64,000 bases of DNA from Albidovulum marisflavi. Its GTDB lineage: Bacteria > Pseudomonadota > Alphaproteobacteria > Rhodobacterales > Rhodobacteraceae. Position 1 is the stretch's first letter; each line of letters opens with the position of its first letter. Positions 1 through 8,044 of this stretch are shown piece after piece. A model generated the notes under the pieces. The model was given only the letters and a program-made list of their open reading frames with translations. It had not been told where the DNA came from and did no database searches. The DNA lies in contig NZ_JAOWKY010000004.1 in the NCBI RefSeq assembly GCF_025751435.1, positions 248,001-312,000 of the forward strand, written 5' to 3'. Position numbers and translations under genes: made by a program.

Positions 1-237
1 GGTAGCTGGCAGATGGTCAACCGTCACAAGACCATGGACGAGGGCAAATTCGACTACGGTTTCGCCGTGGACTGGATGCGCAAGGACCTTGGCATCTGCC
101 TGCGCACGGGGGACGAGATCGGGGCGACCCTTCCCGTCACGGCGCTTGTGGATCAATTCTACAAGGACGTTCAAGGCATGGGTGGCGGCCGCTGGGACAC
201 GTCAAGCCTGATTGCCCGGCTCAGGAAGCTGGGCTGA
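1..237 (+). CDS. 3-hydroxyisobutyrate dehydrogenase-like NAD(P) oxidoreductase (3' end only)
   Basis: Only the last 78 codons are present; the reading frame is open from base 1, so the gene starts upstream of the window. The visible part has the helical C-terminal domain of the beta-hydroxyacid dehydrogenase family, with a WMRKDL stretch and an RWDTSSL ending that I associate with 3-hydroxyisobutyrate dehydrogenase / 2-hydroxy-3-oxopropionate reductase members. These enzymes oxidise a beta-hydroxyacid with NAD(P). The Rossmann domain and catalytic lysine lie outside the window, so the exact substrate cannot be assigned. The gene ends at a hairpin shared with the convergent lipoprotein gene. 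Confidence 0.75.
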   Translation, partial: GSWQMVNRHKTMDEGKFDYGFAVDWMRKDLGICLRTGDEIGATLPVTALVDQFYKDVQGMGGGRWDTSSLIARLRKLG

Positions 238-265
238 CCCCTTATCAACGGCCGTGAATGCAAAA

Positions 266-287
266 GCGCGGGGCCAGTGCCCCGCGC
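266..287 (-). terminator. Intrinsic terminator between convergent genes
   Basis: GCGCGGGG (266-273) pairs perfectly with CCCCGCGC (280-287) around a 6-base loop. Read on the minus strand the stem is followed by TTTT, so it fits a terminator for the lipoprotein gene. It may also stop plus-strand readthrough. Confidence 0.7.
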
Positions 288-294
288 GTCCTGG

Positions 295-855
295 TCAGGG
301 GATGATGCGGTTGTACTTGGTGCCCGTGACCTTCGCGCCTGCGATGAACCCGGACTGCCCGTAGACCAAAGCTATGACCGGCGCGAGCGACGTCGTGGTG
401 TCCACCCCGAGAGATCCACCCTGATCGGGCAGTGCGTAAGCCATGTTGGCACCCGCGACCCAGCCCGGTGAGGTGCGGAATTCACTCAGCGCCTCGGGCG
501 TCATGAAGAACAGCGCGTGGGCGTACTGCTGTGCGCCGATCTGCAGCCCCACGCTGGCTTGCGTGGCGGAATAGTAGTCGACCGTCGCCCCGTTGATCCG
601 CAGCGCGCCCTGACCGTAGGAGCCGCCGAAGGTGATCACGCCAGCCTCGGTGACAAGAGGGACGTAAAGAACGCCGACCGCCTTGGCCATCAGGTCGCGT
701 GTCCCTGGATAGGTCGTCATCAGGTAGTCGCGAGCCGCGTCGACCCGGGCATCGAGTTTCGCTGCCCCGTCGGCGCCAAGACCATTGCCGCAGGCCGCAA
801 GGCCAAAGGCCGCACCCCCTGACAGAACCACGCTCCGTCGCGTCAAACCGCTCAT
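295..855 (-). CDS. YSC84/DUF500-family lipoprotein
   Basis: This 186-residue protein starts MSGLTRRSVVLSGG and has a lipobox-like LAAC near residue 20, preceded by a twin-arginine pair, so it is probably an exported lipoprotein, perhaps through Tat. The rest (about residues 50-186) resembles the YSC84 (SYLF) lipid-binding domain, with GGSYGQGAL and QASVGLQIGAQ stretches. The frame is open much further upstream, but the ATG at 855 is preferred because GGAG lies 7 bases before it; an ATG two codons earlier overlaps that site. Its molecular role is unknown; the family is linked to phosphoinositide or membrane binding. Confidence 0.75.
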   Translation of the reverse strand: MSGLTRRSVVLSGGAAFGLAACGNGLGADGAAKLDARVDAARDYLMTTYPGTRDLMAKAVGVLYVPLVTEAGVITFGGSYGQGALRINGATVDYYSATQASVGLQIGAQQYAHALFFMTPEALSEFRTSPGWVAGANMAYALPDQGGSLGVDTTTSLAPVIALVYGQSGFIAGAKVTGTKYNRIIP

Positions 856-931
856 GTCCATACTCCGCTCTGTTGCCTCGTCGGGCGCGGCTGACCCGCG
901 CCGGGCGGCCTTTGGGGCCGTTCTGCTACCA

Positions 932-960
932 GCTATAGTGTGCTTTTGTTCTTTTGTCAT
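932..960 (-). promoter_or_regulatory. Candidate sigma-70-type promoter of the YSC84 lipoprotein
   Basis: On the minus strand ATGACA (955-960) and TATAGC (932-937) are separated by 17 bases, about 70 bases upstream of the chosen start codon. This is a match to the general -35/-10 pattern only. Confidence 0.4.
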
Positions 961-1025
961 CAAGTGTTGGGGTTCGTGACTGCAAGTCATGCCTCCCGCA
1001 CCGGTCGCGGCGGAAACTTGCCTGT

Positions 1026-2018
1026 TCAACCCAGCATTCGAGCCACGCGCGGGGCGAAATAGGTCAGGACACCGTCGCATCCGGCGCGCCGGAAGGCCAT
1101 CAGGCTTTCCAGAATCACGTCGTCCTTCAGCCAGCCGCGTTCGATCGCCCCCATCAGCATCGCGTATTCGCCCGACACCTGATAGGCGTAGGTCGGCGCG
1201 CCGAACGCGTCCTTCACGCGGCGGCAGATATCCAGATAGGGCATTCCCGGTTTTACCATGACCATGTCGGCCCCTTCGGAAAGGTCGCGGGCGACCAGCC
1301 GAACCGCCTCGTCGGTGTTGGCGGGGTTCATCTGGTAGGTCTTCTTGTCGCCCACCAACCGCCCGCCCGCACCCACAGCGTCGCGGAACGGTCCGTAGAA
1401 CGCCGAAGCATATTTTGCCGCATAGCTCAGAATGGCGACGTCCGGATGTCCGGCGCCTTCCAGGGCCGTCCTCAGCGCTCCGATCCGCCCGTCCATCATG
1501 TCGGACGGTCCCAGGATGTCGGCCCCTGCCTCGGCCTGCGCCAGCGCCATCTTGACTAGCGCCTCGACGGTTTCGTCGTTCAGGATGATCCCGTCTCGCA
1601 CCAGCCCGTCGTGGCCGTTCGCGTTGTAGGGATCGAGCGCGATGTCCGTCATCACCGCCAGGTCAGGCACCGCTGCCTTGATCGCGCGGATGGCCCGGTT
1701 GGTGATGTTCTCGGGGTTCCACGCTTCTTCGCAGGCGTCGGTCCGAAGGCTTCCGTCCGTGTAGGGAAACAGGCAGATCGCGGGGATTCCGAGGCTCGTG
1801 GCCTCTTCTGCGGCGCGCACGGCGCCTTCGATCGTCACGCGCTCGACACCCGGCATTGAGGCCACCGGGGCATCGGCGCCAGGTACGTCGGTCACGAATA
1901 TCGGCCAGATCAGATCCTTCGCGGACAGGTGGTTTTCCTGAGCCAGATCGCGCAGCGCGCCCGTCCGGCGCAGGCGGCGGAAACGGGTGGAGGGGAAGGG
2001 GCCTTGGGTCGGGATCAT
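1026..2018 (-). CDS. hemB: Delta-aminolevulinic acid dehydratase (porphobilinogen synthase)
   Basis: HemB condenses two 5-aminolevulinate molecules to porphobilinogen in cytosolic tetrapyrrole synthesis. The 330 residues are full length. The two Schiff-base lysines are visible as K202 in SYAAKYAS and K256 in MVKPG. The metal-site loop (about 123-138, MTDIALDPYNANGHDG) carries aspartates where zinc enzymes have cysteines, so this is the zinc-independent type known from Rhodobacter. The gene stands alone, divergent from a membrane protein gene and tandem with the downstream lipoprotein. Confidence 0.97.
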   Translation of the reverse strand: MIPTQGPFPSTRFRRLRRTGALRDLAQENHLSAKDLIWPIFVTDVPGADAPVASMPGVERVTIEGAVRAAEEATSLGIPAICLFPYTDGSLRTDACEEAWNPENITNRAIRAIKAAVPDLAVMTDIALDPYNANGHDGLVRDGIILNDETVEALVKMALAQAEAGADILGPSDMMDGRIGALRTALEGAGHPDVAILSYAAKYASAFYGPFRDAVGAGGRLVGDKKTYQMNPANTDEAVRLVARDLSEGADMVMVKPGMPYLDICRRVKDAFGAPTYAYQVSGEYAMLMGAIERGWLKDDVILESLMAFRRAGCDGVLTYFAPRVARMLG

Positions 2019-2136
2019 GATCGTGCCTTTCCTGTTGCCTTATCGGGTTACACGGATCGCCGCGCATCTCAAGGGTGGAAAGCGCCGCAGTCCGCGGCTA
2101 GCATCGGAACCGGGCCATGGAACAAGGGTTTGGCGC

Positions 2137-2664
2137 GTGCAGTGGACCGTACTGATCTCAGAGGTGATCGACCTTCGTTCCTTTTCCAACCTCTGGTACT
2201 GGATCGCGCTGGCCGTCACTTGGTCGCAAGCCAGCCACTGGGTCATCGGGATTCCCTTCGACATGGTGCTGCGGGCACGCCGGTTGGGCGGCCGGGCCGA
2301 GATCGAGCTTGAGGAATTCACCCGTCATTGCGTGAACCGCGTGCTTTACATCGCCCAGGATGCGGGCCTTGTCCTTTTGGTGTTCGGTTCTGCCATCTAC
2401 ACGACCCTGGCAATGCTGGGCTTCGGTTACGCGGTAGAGATCTGTCAGGCGCTGTTCCTGATTCTTTTTCCGCTTGGTATCGTGGCGCTGCTGACCACCC
2501 GCACCGCGCGATTGATCGCTGAAGAAGGCGACAGCGGAGAGGCGCTGCAAAAGCGGCTGCGCCGTCACCGGATGGCGGTTCAGGCGATCGGGGTCGTTTC
2601 GATCTTTGTCACCGTGATGTGGGGGATGATCCAGAACGTCAACGTCTCGGTCCTTCCCTACTGA
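2137..2664 (+). CDS. Conserved Rhodobacterales inner membrane protein ('component of SufBCD complex' type)
   Basis: A 175-residue protein with three to four hydrophobic segments (about residues 18-40, 70-92, 95-118 and 150-170). The N-terminal RSFSNLWYWIAL and HWVIGIPFDMVLRARR stretches are ones I recall from alphaproteobacterial proteins annotated as a SufBCD-complex component; I know of no experimental support for that name and no suf gene is near. The frame is open from further upstream, but GTG at 2137 is chosen because AAGGG lies 8 bases before it and the protein then begins like its relatives. It is divergent from hemB. Confidence 0.7.
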   Translation: MQWTVLISEVIDLRSFSNLWYWIALAVTWSQASHWVIGIPFDMVLRARRLGGRAEIELEEFTRHCVNRVLYIAQDAGLVLLVFGSAIYTTLAMLGFGYAVEICQALFLILFPLGIVALLTTRTARLIAEEGDSGEALQKRLRRHRMAVQAIGVVSIFVTVMWGMIQNVNVSVLPY

Positions 2665-2706
2665 CGCGCGGGTTGACTTCGCGTCGCAGCGGGATAGGTG
2701 AGCGGA

Positions 2707-5700
2707 ATGAACAGGCAAAATCACATCACGCTGTCGGGTGCGCCCGAAGGTTACGACGCAAGAATTCTCGCGCGCGAGCTTTTGAAGGGCGCGGCGGTCG
2801 TCCATGTCGCCCGCGACGACAAGCGGATGGAGGCAATGCGCGCGGCGCTTGCCTTCTTCGCGCCGGAAGCGCCGGTGCTGACCTTTCCTGCCTGGGACTG
2901 CCTGCCGTTTGATCGGGTATCCCCGAACCCGGACATTTCGGCGCAGCGCATGGCGACGCTGGCGACCCTGGCGGCGGGTCTATCCGGACCGTTCATCCTT
3001 CTCACCACGCTCAACGCAGCGACCCAGCGGGTTCCGGCGCGTGAGATCGTAAAGTCCGCCTGCTTTACGGCAAAGGTCGGCGCCCGCGTTAACGAGGCAG
3101 GGTTGCGCGACTACCTGGTCCGCATGGGATTTTCCCAGACCCCGACGGTTTCAGAACCCGGCGACTACGCGATCAGGGGTGGCATCATCGACATCTTCCC
3201 GCCCGGCGCGGGTGGTCCCGTGAGGCTGGACCTGTTCGGAGACGTCCTTGACGGCGCGCGCAGTTTCGACGCCGCAACACAGCGCACGACCGAGAAGCTT
3301 TCGACCGTCGAACTGGCTCCAGTGTCCGAAGTCATAATGGACGAGCCGTCGATCACGCGGTTCCGCCAGAATTACCGGATCGAATTCGGCGCTGCTGGCA
3401 ATGATGATCCGCTTTACGAAGCGGTCAGCGCCGGACGCAAGCACGCCGGGATGGAACACTGGCTTCCTTTCTTTCACGAAAAGCTGGAAACGCTGTTCGA
3501 TTACCTGCCCGAGGCCTCGGTCATGCTGGATGATCAGCTGACGCCCGCGCGGCTTTCCCGCTGGGAAGGTATCGCCGATCAATACGACACGCGGGTCGAG
3601 GCGATGAAGCGGCGCGACCGGCTGGATTCGGTCTACAAGCCCTGCGCGCCCGAGCTGCTTTACCTTGACGATGCCGCCTGGGAATCCGCGCTGGAAGGTC
3701 ATCGGACGCTGCAGCTGGTCGCGTTGCCGCAACCCACGGGACCCGGTGTCCTGGACATGGGCGGTCGCATCGGTCGCAATTTCGCCCCCGAGCGCCAGCT
3801 TGAGAATGTCAGCCTGTTCGCGGCGCTGGCGGATCATCTGAAGGCGCGTTTGAAGGAGGGTCAGGTTGTCGTCTCCTCATACTCCGAAGGCGCGCGTGAG
3901 CGTCTGAAAGGGCTTCTGGAAGACGAACAGGTGACGGGCGTCGGCTTCGCCCGCGACATCCGCGATGTGGGCGAGGGCAAGGGCGGCCTATGGCTGTCGG
4001 TCTGGGCGCTGGAACATGGGTTCGAGGCGCAGGGTCTGACGGTCATTTCCGAACAGGACGTCCTAGGCGACCGGCTGATCCGCGGAGCAAAGAAGCGCCG
4101 TCGGGCCGAAAACTTCCTGACCGAGGCGCAGTCGCTGTCGCCGGGCGATCTTGTCGTCCATGTCGAACACGGCGTGGGACGCTACAAGGGGCTGGAAACC
4201 ATCACCGCCCTCGGCGCGCCGCATGAATGCGTGTCGCTTGAATACGCGGGCGGCGACCGGCTTTACCTGCCGGTCGAGAATATCGAACTGCTCAGCCGCT
4301 ACGGCCACGAAGAGGGGCTTCTGGACCGTCTGGGCGGCGGCGCGTGGCAGGCCAAGAAGGCCCGGCTGAAAGAACGCATCCGCCAGATCGCCGACCGGCT
4401 GATGCGGGTCGCGGCCGAGCGGGCGCTGCGCACCGCCCCCATTCTCGAGGCGCCGCACCACGACTGGGATGCCTTCTGCGCGCGCTTCCCCTACCAGGAA
4501 ACCGATGACCAGTTGACGGCCATCGAAGAGGTGGTCGGCGACCTGTCCGAGGGAAGCCCGATGGACCGCCTGATCGTCGGTGACGTGGGTTTCGGCAAGA
4601 CCGAGGTGGCCATGCGCGCGGCCTTTGCGGCCGCCATGTCCGGCGTGCAGGTCGCGGTTATTGCGCCGACCACGCTTCTGGCGCGACAGCACTACAAGAC
4701 CTTCGCCGAACGCTTCCGCGGCACCGCGATCACCGTGCGCCCGCTGTCGCGCTTCGTGTCCGCCAAGGACGCCGCCCTGACGCGGCAGGGGCTTGCCGAA
4801 GGCACGGTGGACATCGTCATCGGCACCCACGCCGTGCTGGCAAAGTCGGTGAAGTTCCGCCATCTCGGACTTCTGGTCATCGATGAGGAACAGCACTTCG
4901 GCGTCGGCCACAAGGAGCGGCTGAAGGAGATGCGCAGCGAAATTCATGTGCTGACGCTGACCGCAACGCCGATCCCCAGGACACTTCAGCTGTCGCTGAC
5001 CGGTGTACGCGACCTGAGCATCATCGGCACGCCGCCCGTCGACCGCCTGGCGATCCGCACCTACGTGTCCGAGTTCGACACCGTCACGATCCGCGAGGCG
5101 CTTCTGCGCGAACATTTCCGCGGCGGACAGTCCTTCTACGTCGTGCCGCGCATCGCGGATCTTCCCGAGGTGGAGGACTTCCTGAAGACGCATGTGCCCG
5201 AGGTCAGCTACATCGTCGCGCACGGGCAGCTTGCCGCGGGCGACCTGGACGATCGCATGAACGCCTTCTACGACGGCAAGTACGACGTCCTGCTTGCCAC
5301 GACGATCGTGGAAAGCGGCCTGGACATCCCGACGGCCAACACCATGATCGTCCATCGTGCCGACATGTTCGGCCTGTCGCAGCTATACCAGATCCGTGGT
5401 CGCGTGGGGCGGTCCAAGACGCGCGCCTATGCCTATCTCACCACGAAGCCGCGCGCGCCGCTGACCCCCGCCGCCGAAAAACGGCTGCGTCTGCTTGGAT
5501 CGCTGGACAGCCTTGGCGCAGGCTTTTCGCTTGCCAGCCAGGACCTGGACCTTCGCGGGGCGGGCAATCTTCTGGGCGAGGAACAGTCGGGCCACATCCG
5601 CGAGGTCGGCTACGAACTCTACCAGGCGATGCTCGAGGAAACCATCGCCAAGCTGAAATCGGGCGATCTTCAGGGCCCCGACGACGACGGCCAGTGGGCG

Positions 5701-6183
5701 CCGCAGATCAACCTTGGCGTGCCCGTCCTGATCCCGGAGGACTACGTCCCCGATCTGGATGTTCGGCTTGGGCTTTATCGCCGTCTTTCGGGCCTGACCA
5801 CCAAGGTCGAGCTTGAAGGCTTCGCCGCCGAGCTGATCGACCGCTTCGGGGACTTGCCGAAAGAGGTGAACACCTTGCTTGTCGTCGTCCGCATCAAGGC
5901 CATGTGCAAGCGGGCTGGCATCGGCAAGCTGGACGCGGGGCCGAAGGGCATCACCGTGCAATTCCACAACGACAGGTTCGCCGATCCCGCCGGACTGGTC
6001 GAATTCCTTCAGGCCGAAAAGGGGCAGGCCAAGGTCAAGGACAACAAGGTGATCCTGTCCAGAACCTGGGCGTCCGAGGCCGACAAGGTGAAGGGCGCGT
6101 TTGCCGTCGCCCGCGACCTCGCCGAAAAGGCCGTCGCAGCCGAAAAGGCCGCGAAGGCCAAGCGGGCAACGGCGTCCGCCTAG
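2707..6183 (+). CDS. mfd: Transcription-repair coupling factor Mfd
   Basis: Mfd removes RNA polymerase stalled at DNA lesions and recruits UvrA. The 1158-residue length is normal. The UvrB-like N-terminal part carries FPAWDCLPFDRVSP and GGIIDIFPPG motifs (about 60-165). The RNAP-interacting domain is around 480-540 (GDLVVHVEHGVGRYKGL), the translocase Walker A GDVGFGKTE near 625, the DEEQ box near 726, and helicase motif VI-like GRVGRSKTRAYAY near 900. ATG at 2707 is used; an in-frame GTG nine bases earlier overlaps the AGGTGA ribosome-binding sequence. Its stop codon overlaps the stop of the convergent MFS gene by two bases. Confidence 0.97.
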   Translation: MNRQNHITLSGAPEGYDARILARELLKGAAVVHVARDDKRMEAMRAALAFFAPEAPVLTFPAWDCLPFDRVSPNPDISAQRMATLATLAAGLSGPFILLTTLNAATQRVPAREIVKSACFTAKVGARVNEAGLRDYLVRMGFSQTPTVSEPGDYAIRGGIIDIFPPGAGGPVRLDLFGDVLDGARSFDAATQRTTEKLSTVELAPVSEVIMDEPSITRFRQNYRIEFGAAGNDDPLYEAVSAGRKHAGMEHWLPFFHEKLETLFDYLPEASVMLDDQLTPARLSRWEGIADQYDTRVEAMKRRDRLDSVYKPCAPELLYLDDAAWESALEGHRTLQLVALPQPTGPGVLDMGGRIGRNFAPERQLENVSLFAALADHLKARLKEGQVVVSSYSEGARERLKGLLEDEQVTGVGFARDIRDVGEGKGGLWLSVWALEHGFEAQGLTVISEQDVLGDRLIRGAKKRRRAENFLTEAQSLSPGDLVVHVEHGVGRYKGLETITALGAPHECVSLEYAGGDRLYLPVENIELLSRYGHEEGLLDRLGGGAWQAKKARLKERIRQIADRLMRVAAERALRTAPILEAPHHDWDAFCARFPYQETDDQLTAIEEVVGDLSEGSPMDRLIVGDVGFGKTEVAMRAAFAAAMSGVQVAVIAPTTLLARQHYKTFAERFRGTAITVRPLSRFVSAKDAALTRQGLAEGTVDIVIGTHAVLAKSVKFRHLGLLVIDEEQHFGVGHKERLKEMRSEIHVLTLTATPIPRTLQLSLTGVRDLSIIGTPPVDRLAIRTYVSEFDTVTIREALLREHFRGGQSFYVVPRIADLPEVEDFLKTHVPEVSYIVAHGQLAAGDLDDRMNAFYDGKYDVLLATTIVESGLDIPTANTMIVHRADMFGLSQLYQIRGRVGRSKTRAYAYLTTKPRAPLTPAAEKRLRLLGSLDSLGAGFSLASQDLDLRGAGNLLGEEQSGHIREVGYELYQAMLEETIAKLKSGDLQGPDDDGQWAPQINLGVPVLIPEDYVPDLDVRLGLYRRLSGLTTKVELEGFAAELIDRFGDLPKEVNTLLVVVRIKAMCKRAGIGKLDAGPKGITVQFHNDRFADPAGLVEFLQAEKGQAKVKDNKVILSRTWASEADKVKGAFAVARDLAEKAVAAEKAAKAKRATASA

Positions 6184-7400
6184 TGCGGCAAGGTCCGGCG
6201 CATCAGAAGCCAGGCAAGGCCGGAACAGATGACCACCCCCGTGATGACGGGAACGGCGGTGCCGTCAAAGGTCTGGCCGACCGGTCCGGCGATGACGACG
6301 GCAAAGATCGTGGAAATCGCCGAGATGACCGAAGCGGCCATGCCGGCGATGTGACCCATCCGCTGAAGCGCCAGGGCATTCAGGTTTCCGAACGTCAGCC
6401 CGGCCATGAAAAACACGCTGGATCCCCAGATGAAGAAGACGGCGAAGCCAAGGTTGCCGGTTCCGACCCCGCCCAGCACCAGCGCAAGCACGACGGCCGA
6501 GGAAATGGCCTGCCACAGGTAGGCGTCTGTCGCCAAACGGCGCATCCCGACATGCATGACGAGCTTCGCGTTCAGCACCGACGCAGTCGCCGCGATCCCG
6601 GCCATCAGCGCGAACCATTTCGGAAAGTTGTCGCCTTGTCCGTAGGTCACGTCGAAAAGCTGCTGCGCGGTGGACAGGAGCGCAAACATCTGGCCGAAGC
6701 CCAGCGTCATCACGACGGTGTAGATGCGCACATCCCGGTTTGACAGAACCTCGCGCGCGGCCAGCAGGATGTTGTGCCCGGACAGCCGCCTGCGGTGATC
6801 CGGCGGCAGGGTCTCGGGCTGTCGCGTCCCGACCCAGCTGACCGCGATCAGGCCGAACAGGATGAAGGCCAGGAACACCGCACGCCAACCGGCCAGGCCG
6901 ATGATCAGTGCGCCGATCGAAGGCGCGACGGCGGGCACGATCATGAAGATGGTCATCGCGAAAGAGGTCACCCGCGCCATCTCGCGCCCTTCGTAAAGGT
7001 CACGGACCAGTGCAAGCCCGACGATGCGCGGACCCGCAGCCCCCAGGCCCTGGATCACGCGGGCGGCAAGCAACAGCTCGATCGTGGGTGCGTAGTGGGC
7101 CAACACCGCACCGCCGATGTAGATCGCGAAGCCCCCGATGATCGCGGGCTTGCGCCCTGTCGCATCCGAAATCGGACCGGCGAAGGCTGTGCCTATCCCC
7201 ATGCCCAGAACGAAAGCCGTCAGGATAAGCTGCGCATGGTTCACCGCGTCCGGCGTAAGCTCGGACGCGATCTGGGGCAGGGCGGGGAGCATTGCGTCGA
7301 TCGAAAAGGCGATCGTTGCGAACAGCATCGCGATCATCGCGGTGAACTCGGCAAGCGGAAGGCGCCGCCGGATCAAGGGCGTTTCTGCGGGAATGCTCAT
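6180..7400 (-). CDS. Bcr/CflA-type MFS drug efflux transporter
   Basis: A 406-residue protein with about twelve hydrophobic segments. FSIDAMLPALPQIA near residue 32 is typical of the first helix of the Bcr/CflA drug:proton antiporters, and the loop between helices 2 and 3 has the MFS signature GPISDATGRKPAI. It would export small hydrophobic or polar drugs across the inner membrane using the proton gradient; the substrate cannot be read from sequence. Its start overlaps the stop of the DsbA-like gene by four bases (ATGA), so the two are translationally coupled. Confidence 0.88.
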   Translation of the reverse strand: MSIPAETPLIRRRLPLAEFTAMIAMLFATIAFSIDAMLPALPQIASELTPDAVNHAQLILTAFVLGMGIGTAFAGPISDATGRKPAIIGGFAIYIGGAVLAHYAPTIELLLAARVIQGLGAAGPRIVGLALVRDLYEGREMARVTSFAMTIFMIVPAVAPSIGALIIGLAGWRAVFLAFILFGLIAVSWVGTRQPETLPPDHRRRLSGHNILLAAREVLSNRDVRIYTVVMTLGFGQMFALLSTAQQLFDVTYGQGDNFPKWFALMAGIAATASVLNAKLVMHVGMRRLATDAYLWQAISSAVVLALVLGGVGTGNLGFAVFFIWGSSVFFMAGLTFGNLNALALQRMGHIAGMAASVISAISTIFAVVIAGPVGQTFDGTAVPVITGVVICSGLAWLLMRRTLPH

Positions 7401-8044
7401 GACTGGGTGTCTTTCGTCTTCTCGACAAGTTCGTCGATGATCTGCATCCAGGTTTCGGCGGGCTGCGCGCCGCTGAGGACATAGGTGTTGGCGATCAGGA
7501 AGGTCGGCACGGCGTTGACTCCCCTTTCGCGGGCGTGTGCGTCGCGCGCCATGATCTCTTCCCGGTCGGCGTCACTTGCCAGCAGGCGTTCGATCATCGC
7601 GCGATCAAGCCCGACACTCTCGGCAATGGCCGCAAGTGTGTCTGCATCCCCGACGTCACGCCCTTCGCGGAAGTAGGCGCGGAACAGGGCCGACACCATC
7701 GGCGTCTGTCGGCCCTCAAGGCCGGCCCAGTGGATCAGCCGATGGGCGTCAAGCGTGTTGGGGCTGCGCGTGATCTTCTCAAGATTCAGTTCGACACCCG
7801 CGTCGGCGGCGTGCTCCATGATCGGAACGTGGGCGCTCACCGCGCCTTCCTTCCCGCCGAACTTCCACTCAAGGTACTTCCGGCGATCCATGCCCTCCGG
7901 CGGCATGTCCGGGTTCAGCTGGAAGGGATGCCATTCGATGGCGAAGGGATGGCTCGGACGCGCCTCAAGCGCGCGGTCAAGCCGAGCCTTGCCTATATAG
8001 CACCAAGGGCAAACCGGATCAGAAAGAATATCCAACTTGATCAA
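7397..8044 (-). CDS. DsbA-family oxidoreductase (FrnE / 2-hydroxychromene-2-carboxylate isomerase-like)
   Basis: A 215-residue thioredoxin-fold protein with a CPWC motif at residues 12-15 (SDPVCPWCYIGK) and the helical insert and cis-Pro loop (NAVPTFLI) of the FrnE-like DsbA family. It has no signal peptide, so it is cytoplasmic and probably reduces or isomerises thiol or glutathione-linked substrates. The start is read as TTG at 8044: GGGAGG lies 7 bases upstream and the codon overlaps the previous stop as TTGA. A GTG at 8059 in the same frame lies upstream of that ribosome-binding site and would add five residues. It is the middle gene of a three-gene operon. Confidence 0.88.
   Translation of the reverse strand: MIKLDILSDPVCPWCYIGKARLDRALEARPSHPFAIEWHPFQLNPDMPPEGMDRRKYLEWKFGGKEGAVSAHVPIMEHAADAGVELNLEKITRSPNTLDAHRLIHWAGLEGRQTPMVSALFRAYFREGRDVGDADTLAAIAESVGLDRAMIERLLASDADREEIMARDAHARERGVNAVPTFLIANTYVLSGAQPAETWMQIIDELVEKTKDTQS

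Noticed and set aside
4063-5355. 430-codon open frame antisense to mfd
   Set aside because: It lies entirely within the conserved helicase region of mfd and shows no protein-like motif.
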